Assembly: GCA_030592655.1 (NCBI GenBank)
Contig: JAUVIQ010000052.1
Span: forward strand, 1-15,168
DNA: 15,168 nucleotides
Source: Planctomycetales bacterium
GTDB taxonomy: Bacteria > Planctomycetota > Phycisphaerae > SM23-33
Reading direction: 5' to 3'
Both the position numbers and the translations under genes were made by a program. Under the pieces are notes generated by a model. It worked only from the letters and a program-made list of their open reading frames with translations, was not told the origin of the DNA and searched no databases. Positions 5,411-12,232 of the stretch are shown piece by piece. The stretch's first letter is position 1. Every line of letters starts with the position of its first letter.

Positions 5411-6148
5411 ATGAAACAATATGAAGCAGTCATTCAGACGTTGGAAAAGTTGGGTGGGCTCGCAACGTTAGGGCAACTCTACGGTGAGGTGTTCAAAATA
5501 ACCGACTGCAAATGGGGGACGAAAACGCCGCTTGCAAGTATCCGCCGCATTGTTCAAACGCGCAAAGAAATCTACAAGATAAAGCCCGGCCTCTACGGAT
5601 TGGTTACAAGGAAAAGTGAACACGAATCTCGCGGCATCGTCGCGGAGACTGCGAAGAACAGGGATTCCGCCGAAGTGGTAATCTTCGACCACACCTACTA
5701 TCAGGGTTTGCTGCTCATCGTCGGAAAGATGAAGCGATTTGATTGCTGGTCGCCCAATCAGGACAAAAACAAGATGTTTCTGGACAGAACAATTGATTCG
5801 CTCCGCACCCTCAAGGAGATGCCACGCTTCTCATACAAGAATCTGGTGAACCGCAGCGCGACCGTTGACGTTATTTGGTTCAATGAGCGCGGAATGCCGA
5901 GCAGTTTTTTTGAGATTGAACACAGCAGCGACATACAAAACTCATTGCTCAAGTTCAACGACTTGCAGGATTTTCACACTCGAATGTTCATCGTCTCAAA
6001 CACCAAGCGCCGCAAAGAGTATGAAAGCAAAATCAAATACTCCTCATTTCGGGATATTGCAGGCCGCGCGAAATTTCTTTCCTTCGATTGGCTCGTGAAG
6101 GAATACGAGCACACCGTCGAAGCAAGCAGCGCAGAAGTAACGCTCTGA
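5411..6148 (+). CDS. Winged-helix protein with possible PD-(D/E)xK nuclease core; candidate restriction endonuclease
   Basis: The protein has 245 residues. Residues 1-65 look like a winged-helix DNA-binding domain: a helical start (YEAVIQTLEKLGG), a second helix, then ASIRRIVQT and the wing-like YKIKPGLYGL. Residues about 130-230 contain TVDVIWFNERG (Asp153) and SFFEIEHSSDI (Glu168, Glu170), then an alternating pattern ending RMFIVSNTKRRKEY. A D-x(n)-ExE arrangement between strands fits a variant PD-(D/E)xK nuclease in which the usual lysine is replaced. I recall similar FEVEHS segments in restriction-associated proteins. The gene directly follows a DNA methyltransferase in the same direction, so it is a candidate restriction partner. 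Its base composition is more AT-rich than its neighbours, suggesting transfer. The function is an inference; a transcription regulator is the alternative. Confidence 0.6.
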   Translation: MKQYEAVIQTLEKLGGLATLGQLYGEVFKITDCKWGTKTPLASIRRIVQTRKEIYKIKPGLYGLVTRKSEHESRGIVAETAKNRDSAEVVIFDHTYYQGLLLIVGKMKRFDCWSPNQDKNKMFLDRTIDSLRTLKEMPRFSYKNLVNRSATVDVIWFNERGMPSSFFEIEHSSDIQNSLLKFNDLQDFHTRMFIVSNTKRRKEYESKIKYSSFRDIAGRAKFLSFDWLVKEYEHTVEASSAEVTL

Positions 6149-6149
6149 T

Positions 6150-6287
6150 GTGGCAATCGAAGCCTTAACCGGAAAGATGGGTGTTCTCGTCCAACCCCGC
6201 ACCAAAGGCCCCGGCCACGGAAGCAGAAGTCGGGCGTTTTATGCAAGGACTGGGTTTGTAAAGCAAATCTTGGGATTATCCGACTAA
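6150..6287 (+). pseudogene. 45-codon orphan frame, possibly the end of a lost gene
   Basis: A frame from GTG 6150 to TAA 6285-6287 starts 2 bases after the stop of the putative nuclease gene. It reads VAIEALTGKMGVLVQPRT... and ends RAFYARTGFVKQILGLSD. It has the texture of real protein. The FYARTGFV string recalls the end of GNAT acetyltransferases, but the piece is too short to assign. It has no ribosome-binding site of its own. Either it is a small coupled gene or, more likely, the C-terminal scrap of a gene lost in rearrangement. Confidence 0.3.
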
Positions 6288-6365
6288 TGTGTGGATGTTC
6301 AGACACTTTCATCCATAATCGATATTTGCTCAGATACGGAACCAAAACCATCATTTGCCAGATTG

Positions 6366-6473
6366 CCCTACTTCCTCTCCAACGGCGGCATCACCTGCCA
6401 CGCCGGGAAAATGGTATCAGTCAATAAGGGCAAATGAGACCGCTCGATGGGCTTCGCCGGAAACTACGCATTC
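6366..6473 (+). pseudogene. Dead fragment of a second DpnA-like methyltransferase gene
   Basis: These 108 bases align without gaps to the intact methyltransferase from its DPPY codons onward (about 4175-4282), with 99 of 108 identical by eye. They encode PYFLSNGGITC...AGNYAF. Eight of the nine differences fall in the first half and are nearly all silent. The ninth turns the Trp codon of GKWD into TGA (6435-6437). The fragment has no start and ends at 6473, inside the stop codon of the oppositely oriented HD gene, so a rearrangement joined here. Confidence 0.85.
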
Positions 6474-7938
6474 AATCAGACGTACCCCAGGTACTAACGG
6501 CCTTCGATAGTGATTTGATCTTTGCGTCACGGTCGTTGCCTTCGTACACAACGTAGAGACGAAAGCACAGGAACGCAAAATTGCTATGGTCATGCAGCAG
6601 GCTTTGCTGCACTTCCACGATAGGTTTAGGCTCGGGGTCGTTCCCGACAAAAACCATCGTGAGTTCTCTTTCCTTAGCGGGGGAGAGAGTTTGAGCCTCT
6701 GCAACACTCACAAGGCGTCCACGCTGCTCCAGCCTCAGAGATTTCGGTAGCCGACAGAGAAGAAACTGGCCTAATGGAATTTTGTGTTTAGCGGCAAGAT
6801 CAGCGAGTTGAAACTTGCAGGCTTGATAAAAAAGATCGCCAGCATGCACATCGTTACCGTCGCCAACTATGACAGACACCTCTTTCAGAAGTTTTGGAGG
6901 CTTTCTTGCAACAAGACATCGCGCAAGACTCCGTATCACCGTTTCCTGGCTTGGATCATGTTTCTTGACATTTTCAAGATCCTTCGTGGAGGCTTTCAGG
7001 ATAATCTGGTCAATATATGAGTCTACAAAAGTCCCGATCCTGTCGCCTGCAACCAATTCCAGAATCTCACTGCCGTCAGCTGGCACGCCTAACTCTCCAC
7101 AATTTCGAAGACGCTTAAGAAGTTGGCGGCACGCTTCTTCGAAACCAAACGTAGTCTTATGGAAATATACGACCTGATGCATGTAATAACGAGCCCACAG
7201 CATGTGCTCCACAGCAGGCAAGGCCTTCTCCGATATGCCCGCTATACCATCGGCACTTACGCGGAGTTGGTTCAAAAGGTAGTTTATGTCGATGATCCCG
7301 TACGGAACGCCCGTTGCATGTGAGTCTCGCAAGAGGTAATCAATTCGGTCCATGTCGAAGCTGCTGTGGATCAACTGAGCCAACTTCTCAGGCCCTGCCC
7401 CCGTAAGTAAATTAGCTACCGCTTCCGCTCGGTCCGGCCCTCCCAAAGCCTCCACGAGGTCTTTTTGATTCCTAATAATGTAATCACCCACCTTCTCGTG
7501 AGTGGGGTATATTCTGCGTTTTCCCGGTTTTGCCGGGAAGTACTGCCGGTTTGTCGCGTCTTTTGCTTGTACCTGATCTTCTGTGAGCTTGACAAAATCG
7601 ACATATTCCATCAGATGAGAATATGGGTAGTGGCCGATATCATGCACAAGCGCCGCCAAGCGAAGGTTGGCTTCTTCTTCTGGGCTGATCCCTACCCCAT
7701 TCTGTTTCGCCCGGTTTAGTATCCGGCACATGACCGCGAATACACCTAAACTATGAGCAAAACGAGTGTGCGTTGCATTCGGATATGTCAGGTGGGCGAA
7801 CCCGAGCTGTTTGATATGACGGAGACGCTGAAATGGAGCGGTATCGATAACCCGCCACTCATTCTCTTCCAGAGTGATGTCCCCGTGAATGGAATCTACT
7901 ACGATCCGTTTACGGTTGGGTTTCCGTGATAAGGCCAT
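6472..7938 (-). CDS. HD-domain phosphohydrolase, SAMHD1/dGTPase-like (YwfO-like)
   Basis: The protein has 488 residues. The HD metal site is complete: AHSLG (His62), LAALVHDIGH (His99-Asp100) and DMDRIDYLLRD (Asp195). These are the signatures of the SAMHD1/dGTPase branch, whose members hydrolyse dNTPs to deoxynucleosides and triphosphate. The N-terminus DSIHGDITLEENEWRVIDTAPFQRLR is also typical. The last 250 residues are a less conserved helical region. It probably acts in the cytosol as an oligomer, though dNTP specificity is inferred. GGGGAG lies 11 bases before the ATG. The start overlaps the upstream minus-strand gene by 29 bp, suggesting one transcript and translational coupling. The stop codon lies at the junction with a methyltransferase fragment, so the last few residues may be non-native. 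Codon use and GC look lower than in the flanking housekeeping genes. With the restriction-like genes nearby, a phage-defence role is plausible. Confidence 0.85.
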   Translation of the reverse strand: MALSRKPNRKRIVVDSIHGDITLEENEWRVIDTAPFQRLRHIKQLGFAHLTYPNATHTRFAHSLGVFAVMCRILNRAKQNGVGISPEEEANLRLAALVHDIGHYPYSHLMEYVDFVKLTEDQVQAKDATNRQYFPAKPGKRRIYPTHEKVGDYIIRNQKDLVEALGGPDRAEAVANLLTGAGPEKLAQLIHSSFDMDRIDYLLRDSHATGVPYGIIDINYLLNQLRVSADGIAGISEKALPAVEHMLWARYYMHQVVYFHKTTFGFEEACRQLLKRLRNCGELGVPADGSEILELVAGDRIGTFVDSYIDQIILKASTKDLENVKKHDPSQETVIRSLARCLVARKPPKLLKEVSVIVGDGNDVHAGDLFYQACKFQLADLAAKHKIPLGQFLLCRLPKSLRLEQRGRLVSVAEAQTLSPAKERELTMVFVGNDPEPKPIVEVQQSLLHDHSNFAFLCFRLYVVYEGNDRDAKIKSLSKAVSTWGTSD

Positions 7939-8413
7939 AGTGGCGAAGCTCCCCTAGCGCATCCCGAACCTCGGATTCGCTAAAGGGCTTCCCGTATTCC
8001 TTCAGCGTTAGAGAGATAGTACTGGGATTTGGAGTTCGAACCTGTTGCCTGTCCAGAAGGAAATGCACTGATGCCAGCAATTCGAGATGCTGTGCCAAGT
8101 CGCTCCGGTCATCCGACTCAAAAAGCGGCCGAATGTTCTTTATGACAGCCAGGCAGTCCTCGTCGAAGGCCCAATTCTTGGATTCGTCGTAATCAGTCTC
8201 CAGTTCTTCCATAAGGGCAGTTCCGTCCCCCGCCAGCGCACGACAGTAAGGGCCGCGTAGATCCCACGTGAAAAAGTACCCCAAGTCAAGACCGGCAGAT
8301 TCAACAAGATAAATCGATTTCTGGAGAATGAGACGTTCGGTAAAAGTTTCCGCTGTTAGTTGCAAGCCCAGACTATCCATGGCCAGTTTTATTCCAATCT
8401 GTCGCATATCCAT
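7910..8413 (-). CDS. YwgA-like protein, partner of the HD phosphohydrolase
   Basis: The ATG at 8411-8413 is preferred because GGGGAG (8422-8427 on the + coordinates) is 8 bases upstream. The GTG three codons earlier would touch that site. The 167-residue protein has the signature ERLILQKSIYLVESAGLDLGY (residues 26-46) followed by TWDLRGPYCRAL. The pattern QKxxYLxxxAGxDLGYxFxWxxxGPYxxxL is what I recall from YwgA-like proteins of Bacillus and archaea; it also faintly resembles the Panacea/DUF4065 fold. Biochemical function is unknown. It is the first gene of a two-gene minus-strand operon and overlaps the HD phosphohydrolase by 29 bp. Such tight overlap suggests the two proteins act together, perhaps as regulator and enzyme. 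No membrane segment or signal is present. The C-terminus (ALGELRHYGLITETQP) looks winged-helix-like. Confidence 0.7.
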   Translation of the reverse strand: MDMRQIGIKLAMDSLGLQLTAETFTERLILQKSIYLVESAGLDLGYFFTWDLRGPYCRALAGDGTALMEELETDYDESKNWAFDEDCLAVIKNIRPLFESDDRSDLAQHLELLASVHFLLDRQQVRTPNPSTISLTLKEYGKPFSESEVRDALGELRHYGLITETQP

Positions 8414-8455
8414 AATATTCACTCCCCTGTTCGGCTTGAGTTAGGTTGTATCTGG

Positions 8456-8461
8456 ATTATA
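8456..8461 (-). promoter_or_regulatory. Consensus -10 element upstream of the YwgA-like/HD operon
   Basis: On the minus strand TATAAT is at 8461-8456, about 43 bases before the ATG at 8413. The expected -35 position does not show a good TTGACA match, so this could be an activator-dependent promoter or a chance match. Confidence 0.35.
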
Positions 8462-8632
8462 TCGCCCGGTGCAAGCCCAAAACTTAATTTTTGGTGGATA
8501 AGAATCGATTGGGAAAAGGTATCTGAAGCATATGGCAGGGATATTACAGATTATACAGGGGAGATGCAAAAGAAAATCCGGAGAAATATTTCACTGAGTA
8601 AACTGCAAGCTCCCACCGGGGGCTAACGAGGA

Positions 8633-8660
8633 CTCCAAACGCGAAACATCGCGTTTGGAG
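8633..8660. repeat. Perfect 12-bp hairpin
   Basis: CTCCAAACGCGA (8633-8644) and TCGCGTTTGGAG (8649-8660) are perfect inverted repeats around AACA. GAGG and CCTC outside them extend the stem past a one-base bulge. A second small hairpin, GGCCC-TTC-GGGCC, follows at 8688-8700. Neither strand has a T-run after the stem, so it is more likely a REP-type element than an intrinsic terminator. Confidence 0.75.
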
Positions 8661-8826
8661 CCTCTTCGCCCTTGGCTAACATCTTTCGGCCCTTCGGGCC
8701 TGATTCTCCGGGCACGTTGTGAGGGGCTTTTGTATCCGGCGGCGAGATGGATGTTCAATCTCAGGTTCATCGCGTGAGAGTCGATCATCAATCGGTATGT
8801 GCGTCAAGGTGGAATTTCGCACTTCT

Positions 8827-8903
8827 CGGCTAGCCGCGAGCGGGAGCGAGCGGGCACACCGAACACCGAAAGATTCTTCCCGCTCACTGCCGGTCGCGGC
8901 TAG
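8827..8903. repeat. Two half-copies of the REP-like element of the methyltransferase gene, in swapped order
   Basis: Positions 8827-8861 match the right half of the 3993-4040 element (CGGCTAGCCGCGA, then CGGGAGCGAGCGG and CACACCG). Positions 8872-8903 match its left half (TTCCCGCTC..., then CCGGTCGCGGCTAG). The order is reversed relative to the copy in the methyltransferase gene, so a tandem of elements lost its outer halves, or two copies recombined. Confidence 0.75.
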
Positions 8904-8943
8904 TACACTGTCCGCCCCCCGCCGCGTGGAGTGGGTGGATAAA

Positions 8944-10047
8944 TTACAGGTCAAATTCCGCCCAAACGGCGCAGTGATCTGAGGCTGCGTCGGACTTGCA
9001 CGTAACCGTATCGTATTCTTCCTCGACATCGACCGATCCGTTGGACGAGGTCGTCAGTTTCTTCAACTTGTGCATCCCGCGACGTTCAACGCCCGCTTTA
9101 TTGAACTTGGCCCTCAACGGCTCCGAGACCAGGATGAAATCGATCTGCTCGAACTTATTGTAGTAATACGTCCAGCGTTTCATGGGATCGAGAGGGAATT
9201 GCAGTTCCAGTACATCGTACATATTCTGAACGTTTAACAGCGGCTGCAATGGTGCGCTGGTCGGACTGTCATTCAAGTCGCCGGCCACGATGACCCAGTC
9301 GCTGGTCAGATCGTATTCGCCGAGTATCTCGGCAACCCGCTCCGCCTGGCATTTGCGCTTTTTGTTGGCCGTACCGTCATAATCGTATCCGCGACTTTTA
9401 AAGTGATTGCACAGCACATACAGCGGCTGGCCTCCGGGCAGGAACACTTCAACTTCCAGGCAGTCTCGGCTGAAGACCTGTTTCTTCCCTTTCTTGTCGA
9501 ACATGTGCGTCCAGATTCCGCCAAGCGGATGTTTGCTGTAAAGACCGACGTCAATCCCGCGCGGGTCGTTGGCGTCGATCAGCATCTCGTACTTGTACCG
9601 ATAGCCCATAAGGTGACCGTCGAAAGACTTGAGCGTCGGTCGGCTCTCGGCCTCCACAATGCACACCAGGTCCGCGCGGACGTCTTTTATCACCCGTGCC
9701 GTGTTTTCCCTTGCGACCTCGGAGAATTTGGCCTGCTTGAACTCGATCGCGCCGTCCCAATCATCGACCCCCTTAGCCTTCACGCCCGTCACCGCCCAGC
9801 CGCTTTTCTTGAACAGCCTGCCACGATCTTCGCGCACTTTGATGTATGGCTTGAGTTCTCCCTTATACATTTTGACGATCTTTTTTTTATCATTGGCCGT
9901 ATAAGTGGTTTTGGCCAGCAGATCGCGGAACTCGCCGATCTTCTTCAGGATTTCGTCGCCGACATTATGATCCTGAAAATTGAAGACTTTCGCACGACCG
10001 AAAAGGTTTTCGACATTGAAACTGGCTACTCTTAAAGTGTTTGACAT
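8944..10047 (-). CDS. Endonuclease/exonuclease/phosphatase (EEP) family protein
   Basis: The protein has 367 residues and the full EEP (DNase I/exonuclease III/inositol phosphatase fold) signature. It shows ASFNVENLF (Asn11), IVEAES (Glu132/Glu134), RGIDVGLYSKHP, NHFKSRG (His215), AGDLNDSP (Asp257, Asn259), EQIDFILVS (Asp303) and SDHCAVW (Asp357, His358). The family cleaves phosphodiester or phosphomonoester bonds with Mg2+. The substrate here (DNA, RNA, lipid or sugar phosphate) cannot be told. Residues about 20-120 between the first two motifs are longer than in exonuclease III and rich in lysine. There is no signal peptide, so it is probably cytosolic. AGGAG lies 7-8 bases before the ATG. 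A consensus promoter is about 130 bp upstream, so it is transcribed alone, divergently from the TetR operon. No clear terminator follows it. Confidence 0.85.
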   Translation of the reverse strand: MSNTLRVASFNVENLFGRAKVFNFQDHNVGDEILKKIGEFRDLLAKTTYTANDKKKIVKMYKGELKPYIKVREDRGRLFKKSGWAVTGVKAKGVDDWDGAIEFKQAKFSEVARENTARVIKDVRADLVCIVEAESRPTLKSFDGHLMGYRYKYEMLIDANDPRGIDVGLYSKHPLGGIWTHMFDKKGKKQVFSRDCLEVEVFLPGGQPLYVLCNHFKSRGYDYDGTANKKRKCQAERVAEILGEYDLTSDWVIVAGDLNDSPTSAPLQPLLNVQNMYDVLELQFPLDPMKRWTYYYNKFEQIDFILVSEPLRAKFNKAGVERRGMHKLKKLTTSSNGSVDVEEEYDTVTCKSDAASDHCAVWAEFDL

Positions 10048-10151
10048 GGTTGGACTCCTGTATTGAAGTGTGAAATTTTTCTTTCGCCCGGAATTGGTAA
10101 CACCACGGCATATGATTGCTCCATTGTCGTACCGTTGTCTATTACAGGTGT

Positions 10152-10181
10152 ATTATAGGCGCATCGTTCGTCATCTGTCAA
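10152..10181 (-). promoter_or_regulatory. Consensus sigma70-type promoter of the EEP-family gene
   Basis: On the minus strand TTGACA (10181-10176) and TATAAT (10157-10152) are both perfect, with an 18-bp spacer. The predicted start near 10145 leaves a leader of about 100 bases before the ATG at 10047. This is the strongest promoter-like signal in the window. Confidence 0.75.
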
Positions 10182-10263
10182 CTTCAAAATTGGAAAAACG
10201 GGAAAAATTGGAATAGGCGTACCTCCGTTTCGCTCTGATCGAGATAAATTCCCAAAAAATCAC

Positions 10264-10292
10264 TTGCCGTAACCAGCGTGCAGGTCTATAAT
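10264..10292 (+). promoter_or_regulatory. Sigma70-type promoter of the TetR-RND operon
   Basis: TTGCCG (10264-10269), a 17-bp spacer and a perfect TATAAT (10287-10292) predict a start near 10299. An 18-bp palindrome begins right there, the usual place for a repressor to block the polymerase. Confidence 0.7.
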
Positions 10293-10299
10293 AACGACA

Positions 10300-10317
10300 T
10301 GACTGACCGGTCAGTCA
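10300..10317. promoter_or_regulatory. 18-bp perfect palindrome, probable operator of the TetR-family repressor
   Basis: TGACTGACCGGTCAGTCA (10300-10317) is a perfect palindrome with the TGAC...GTCA ends typical of TetR-family operators. It covers the predicted transcription start of the operon that encodes a TetR-family protein, so autorepression is the natural reading. No second copy was found elsewhere in the window. Confidence 0.75.
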
Positions 10318-10338
10318 GGCGGATTGGTGGTGGCGTAA

Positions 10339-10387
10339 CACGGGCGTCCCGCCCGTGAAAGAAGAAAACATGGCCGAGACGGCCATG
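10339..10387. repeat. Double-hairpin REP-like element in the TetR leader
   Basis: There are two perfect 8-bp hairpins: CACGGGCG-TCC-CGCCCGTG (10339-10357) and CATGGCCG-AGA-CGGCCATG (10369-10387), joined by the A-rich AAAGAAGAAAA. I recall the same combination as a very common dispersed repeat in planctomycete genomes. It lies in the 5' leader of the operon, 25 bp before the TetR ATG, and would be transcribed. Confidence 0.75.
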
Positions 10388-10411
10388 CCACGCAGATTGG
10401 AAAGATGAGTT

Positions 10412-11080
10412 ATGTGCAGCGTCAAAGGGACAATTGACAGGCGTGGTGCGATTCTGGCGGCAGCGGGGAAGGTTTTTCACGCCCACGGCTATGCCGCTAC
10501 GACGATGGAAGCCGTCGCCGCCGAAGCCGGCGTCGCCAAGGGAAGCCTCTACAACTATTTTCGCAACAAGCAGGACCTTTTCACGCAATTATTCGCCGAG
10601 ATAACCGCCGGCGATGAAGCCGAGACCGATCAACTGGTAGCAGAGGACATTCTCGCCGACGAGAAACTCCAGAAACTGATAGACAACGTCTTCGCCCAGC
10701 TGGAGCGATACACAGCCATCGGCGGGTTGGTTCTGGAGTTCTGGGCGACGGCAGCGCGTCAGACTTCGGCGAGCTCAGTCGAGCCGCAGCACCAGGGCGA
10801 ACTGGCCGAGATGTTCGAGCAGATGTTCAGCCGATGGCGCCGGCAAACCGGCGCGATTGTTACACAGGGTATCGAATCGGGTCTGTTCCGCGCGGAGATA
10901 GACCCGGAGGTGGCGGCTTCGCTTATCGTGGCTGTGGTGGACGGGATTATCGTCCATTCGATCCTGGACGTTGGAGCGGACTTCGGCCCGCACTCGCTGG
11001 CGGCATTGAAAAGGGGTCTGCTGGCAGCACTATCGGCATGGGCGGACACGAAAGACCAATTAGACAGAGGTGAATTATGA
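10412..11080 (+). CDS. TetR/AcrR-family transcriptional regulator of the adjacent RND efflux operon
   Basis: The protein has 222 residues. The N-terminal helix-turn-helix is typical: AILAAAGKVFHAHGYAATT, then MEAVAAEAGVAKGSLYNYF and RNKQDLF (residues about 13-57). The C-terminal part is a helical ligand-binding and dimer domain with no clear family-specific motif. The ATG at 10412 has only a weak GGAAAG ahead of it. A 4-bp overlap (ATGA) joins it to the adaptor gene, so regulator and pump are co-transcribed and translationally coupled. An 18-bp palindrome at the operon's transcription start is its likely operator. The expected role is to repress the operon until a toxic compound or metabolite binds. 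The ligand cannot be predicted. Confidence 0.88.
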   Translation: MCSVKGTIDRRGAILAAAGKVFHAHGYAATTMEAVAAEAGVAKGSLYNYFRNKQDLFTQLFAEITAGDEAETDQLVAEDILADEKLQKLIDNVFAQLERYTAIGGLVLEFWATAARQTSASSVEPQHQGELAEMFEQMFSRWRRQTGAIVTQGIESGLFRAEIDPEVAASLIVAVVDGIIVHSILDVGADFGPHSLAALKRGLLAALSAWADTKDQLDRGEL

Positions 11081-12228
11081 GTGAACAGGCGAAATGGGTC
11101 CGGTTAATTCGCAAGGCGATGCCGGGATTGATTGTTATTGCGGTCTTGGTCGGCGTGGTGGCGATTGCGCTGTTTCTCAAGAAGCGTGATGACGACTCGC
11201 CGGCAGGTAAGCGTCCGCCGGTGAACGTCGTAACGAAGGTGATCCGCCCTGAAGCGAGCGTCCTCGACACGTTAGAGATTGGCGGTCGGGTCGAAGCCGA
11301 CCGCGTAGTGAAGGTCTCGGCCGAAGTGGACGGGCGCGTCGAAAAGGTTGTCGGCCGGGAAGGTCATAAGGTGCGGGCGGGTGATACACTGATTCGCTTG
11401 AATACGGATTTTCTCCAGCCCGAATTCGACCGCGCCGAGGCACAGGCCCAATTCGACGCCGGCGAATACAAGCATATCGCCGATCTTCGCAAGAAAGACG
11501 CAGCCACAGCGGCCGAAGTGAACCAGTTTCGGACGAAGGCGGCGGTCAGCAAAGCGGCCTTTGACATCGCCAAGGCCAGGCTTAAGCGGGCAATCATCGT
11601 CGCGCCCATCGACGGTGTGCTGGAGAAGGTAATCCCGGAATTCGGCACATTCGTTAAGGATGGCGACGTGGTGGCCGTTATCGTGGATTCCGACCCGGCC
11701 AGGGTCGTCGTTGATGTGCCCGAACTTGATGTGCCGTTCCTGAAAATCGGTCAGAAAGAGAAAATCCTCATCAAAGGCAGGCCAAAGGAACTTACCGGAG
11801 AGATAACCTACATCAGCAAACTCATCGACCGGGCGGCCAACACCACGCGCGTGGAAATAAGCGTCGATAACCGCGCCGGCGCACTGTGGAGCGGGCAGAT
11901 AGTTGACGTCCGCCTGCTTCGGCGAGTGCTCAAGGACGTGATTCTGGTTCCGCTCGAAGCGGTTATCCCGATGGAAAAAGGCAAAAAGGTCTTCTATGTC
12001 GTCTATGTCGTCGAGGACGGAAAGGCTGTCCGTCGGGAGGTGAAGATAGAACTTGCTCTTCTGTCGAAGCAACGCGTTTGCATCACCAGCGGGCTGAAGG
12101 AAGGCGATAAGTTAATCGTCAAGGGTCTGCGATTCGTCTCGCCGGGACGAACGGTGAAAGAAAAATGCCTCAACGAACCGACTAGTCAACCGTCAACATC
12201 GCAGGCGGCGACACAGCCGGAAGGGTAG
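11077..12228 (+). CDS. RND efflux periplasmic adaptor (membrane fusion protein)
   Basis: The protein has 383 residues. One N-terminal transmembrane helix (residues about 15-34, GLIVIAVLVGVVAIALFL) anchors it in the inner membrane. A lipoyl/barrel-sandwich domain follows (VSAEVDGRVEKVVGREGHKVRAGDTL), then a short alpha-hairpin (residues about 110-165). Next come the lipoyl return (IIVAPIDGVLEKVIPEFGTFVKDGD), a beta-barrel domain and a membrane-proximal domain (ITSGLKEGDKLIVKGL). This is the AcrA/HlyD-family order. The hairpin is short for a TolC-binding adaptor. The protein links the RND pump to an outer-membrane channel. The tail NEPTSQPSTSQAATQPEG is low-complexity and typical of Phycisphaerae. 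It overlaps the TetR gene by 4 bp and is followed 4 bp later by the pump gene, so the three form one operon. Confidence 0.88.
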   Translation: MSEQAKWVRLIRKAMPGLIVIAVLVGVVAIALFLKKRDDDSPAGKRPPVNVVTKVIRPEASVLDTLEIGGRVEADRVVKVSAEVDGRVEKVVGREGHKVRAGDTLIRLNTDFLQPEFDRAEAQAQFDAGEYKHIADLRKKDAATAAEVNQFRTKAAVSKAAFDIAKARLKRAIIVAPIDGVLEKVIPEFGTFVKDGDVVAVIVDSDPARVVVDVPELDVPFLKIGQKEKILIKGRPKELTGEITYISKLIDRAANTTRVEISVDNRAGALWSGQIVDVRLLRRVLKDVILVPLEAVIPMEKGKKVFYVVYVVEDGKAVRREVKIELALLSKQRVCITSGLKEGDKLIVKGLRFVSPGRTVKEKCLNEPTSQPSTSQAATQPEG

Positions 12229-12232
12229 TCCA

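Larger units (their letters stand above)
8414..8943. other. 530-bp gap without a supported gene, rich in palindromic repeats
   Basis: From the operon side, the gap holds the putative promoter (8456-8461), an AT-rich stretch to about 8600, a perfect 12-bp hairpin (8633-8660), a second hairpin (8688-8700), about 120 bp with nothing recognised, and two half-copies of the REP-like element found in the methyltransferase gene (8827-8903). Short open frames here are made of repeat sequence and have no ribosome-binding sites. Confidence 0.6.
10048..10411. other. 364-bp divergent intergenic region between the EEP gene and the TetR-RND operon
   Basis: The region contains two outward-facing consensus promoters (10152-10181 on the minus strand, 10264-10292 on the plus strand). 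The 18-bp operator-like palindrome lies at 10300-10317 and a double-hairpin REP-like element at 10339-10387. The about 80 bp between the two -35 boxes (10182-10263) is AT-rich, with A-runs and a repeated AAATTGGAA. No gene is seen. Confidence 0.7.

Noticed and set aside
8633..8660. Hairpin considered as an intrinsic terminator for the EEP-family gene
   Set aside because: It is about 285 bases past the stop and has no T-run on the minus-strand transcript side.
8719..8982. Plus-strand frame of 87 codons
   Set aside because: It is built largely from the REP-like halves (SRSLPVAAS again) and runs into the 3' end of the EEP gene; no ribosome-binding site.
9403..10035. Plus-strand frame of 210 codons
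   Set aside because: It is antisense to the EEP-family gene, which shows all catalytic motifs.
11272..12072. Minus-strand frame of 266 codons
   Set aside because: It is antisense to the efflux adaptor gene and shows no domain.
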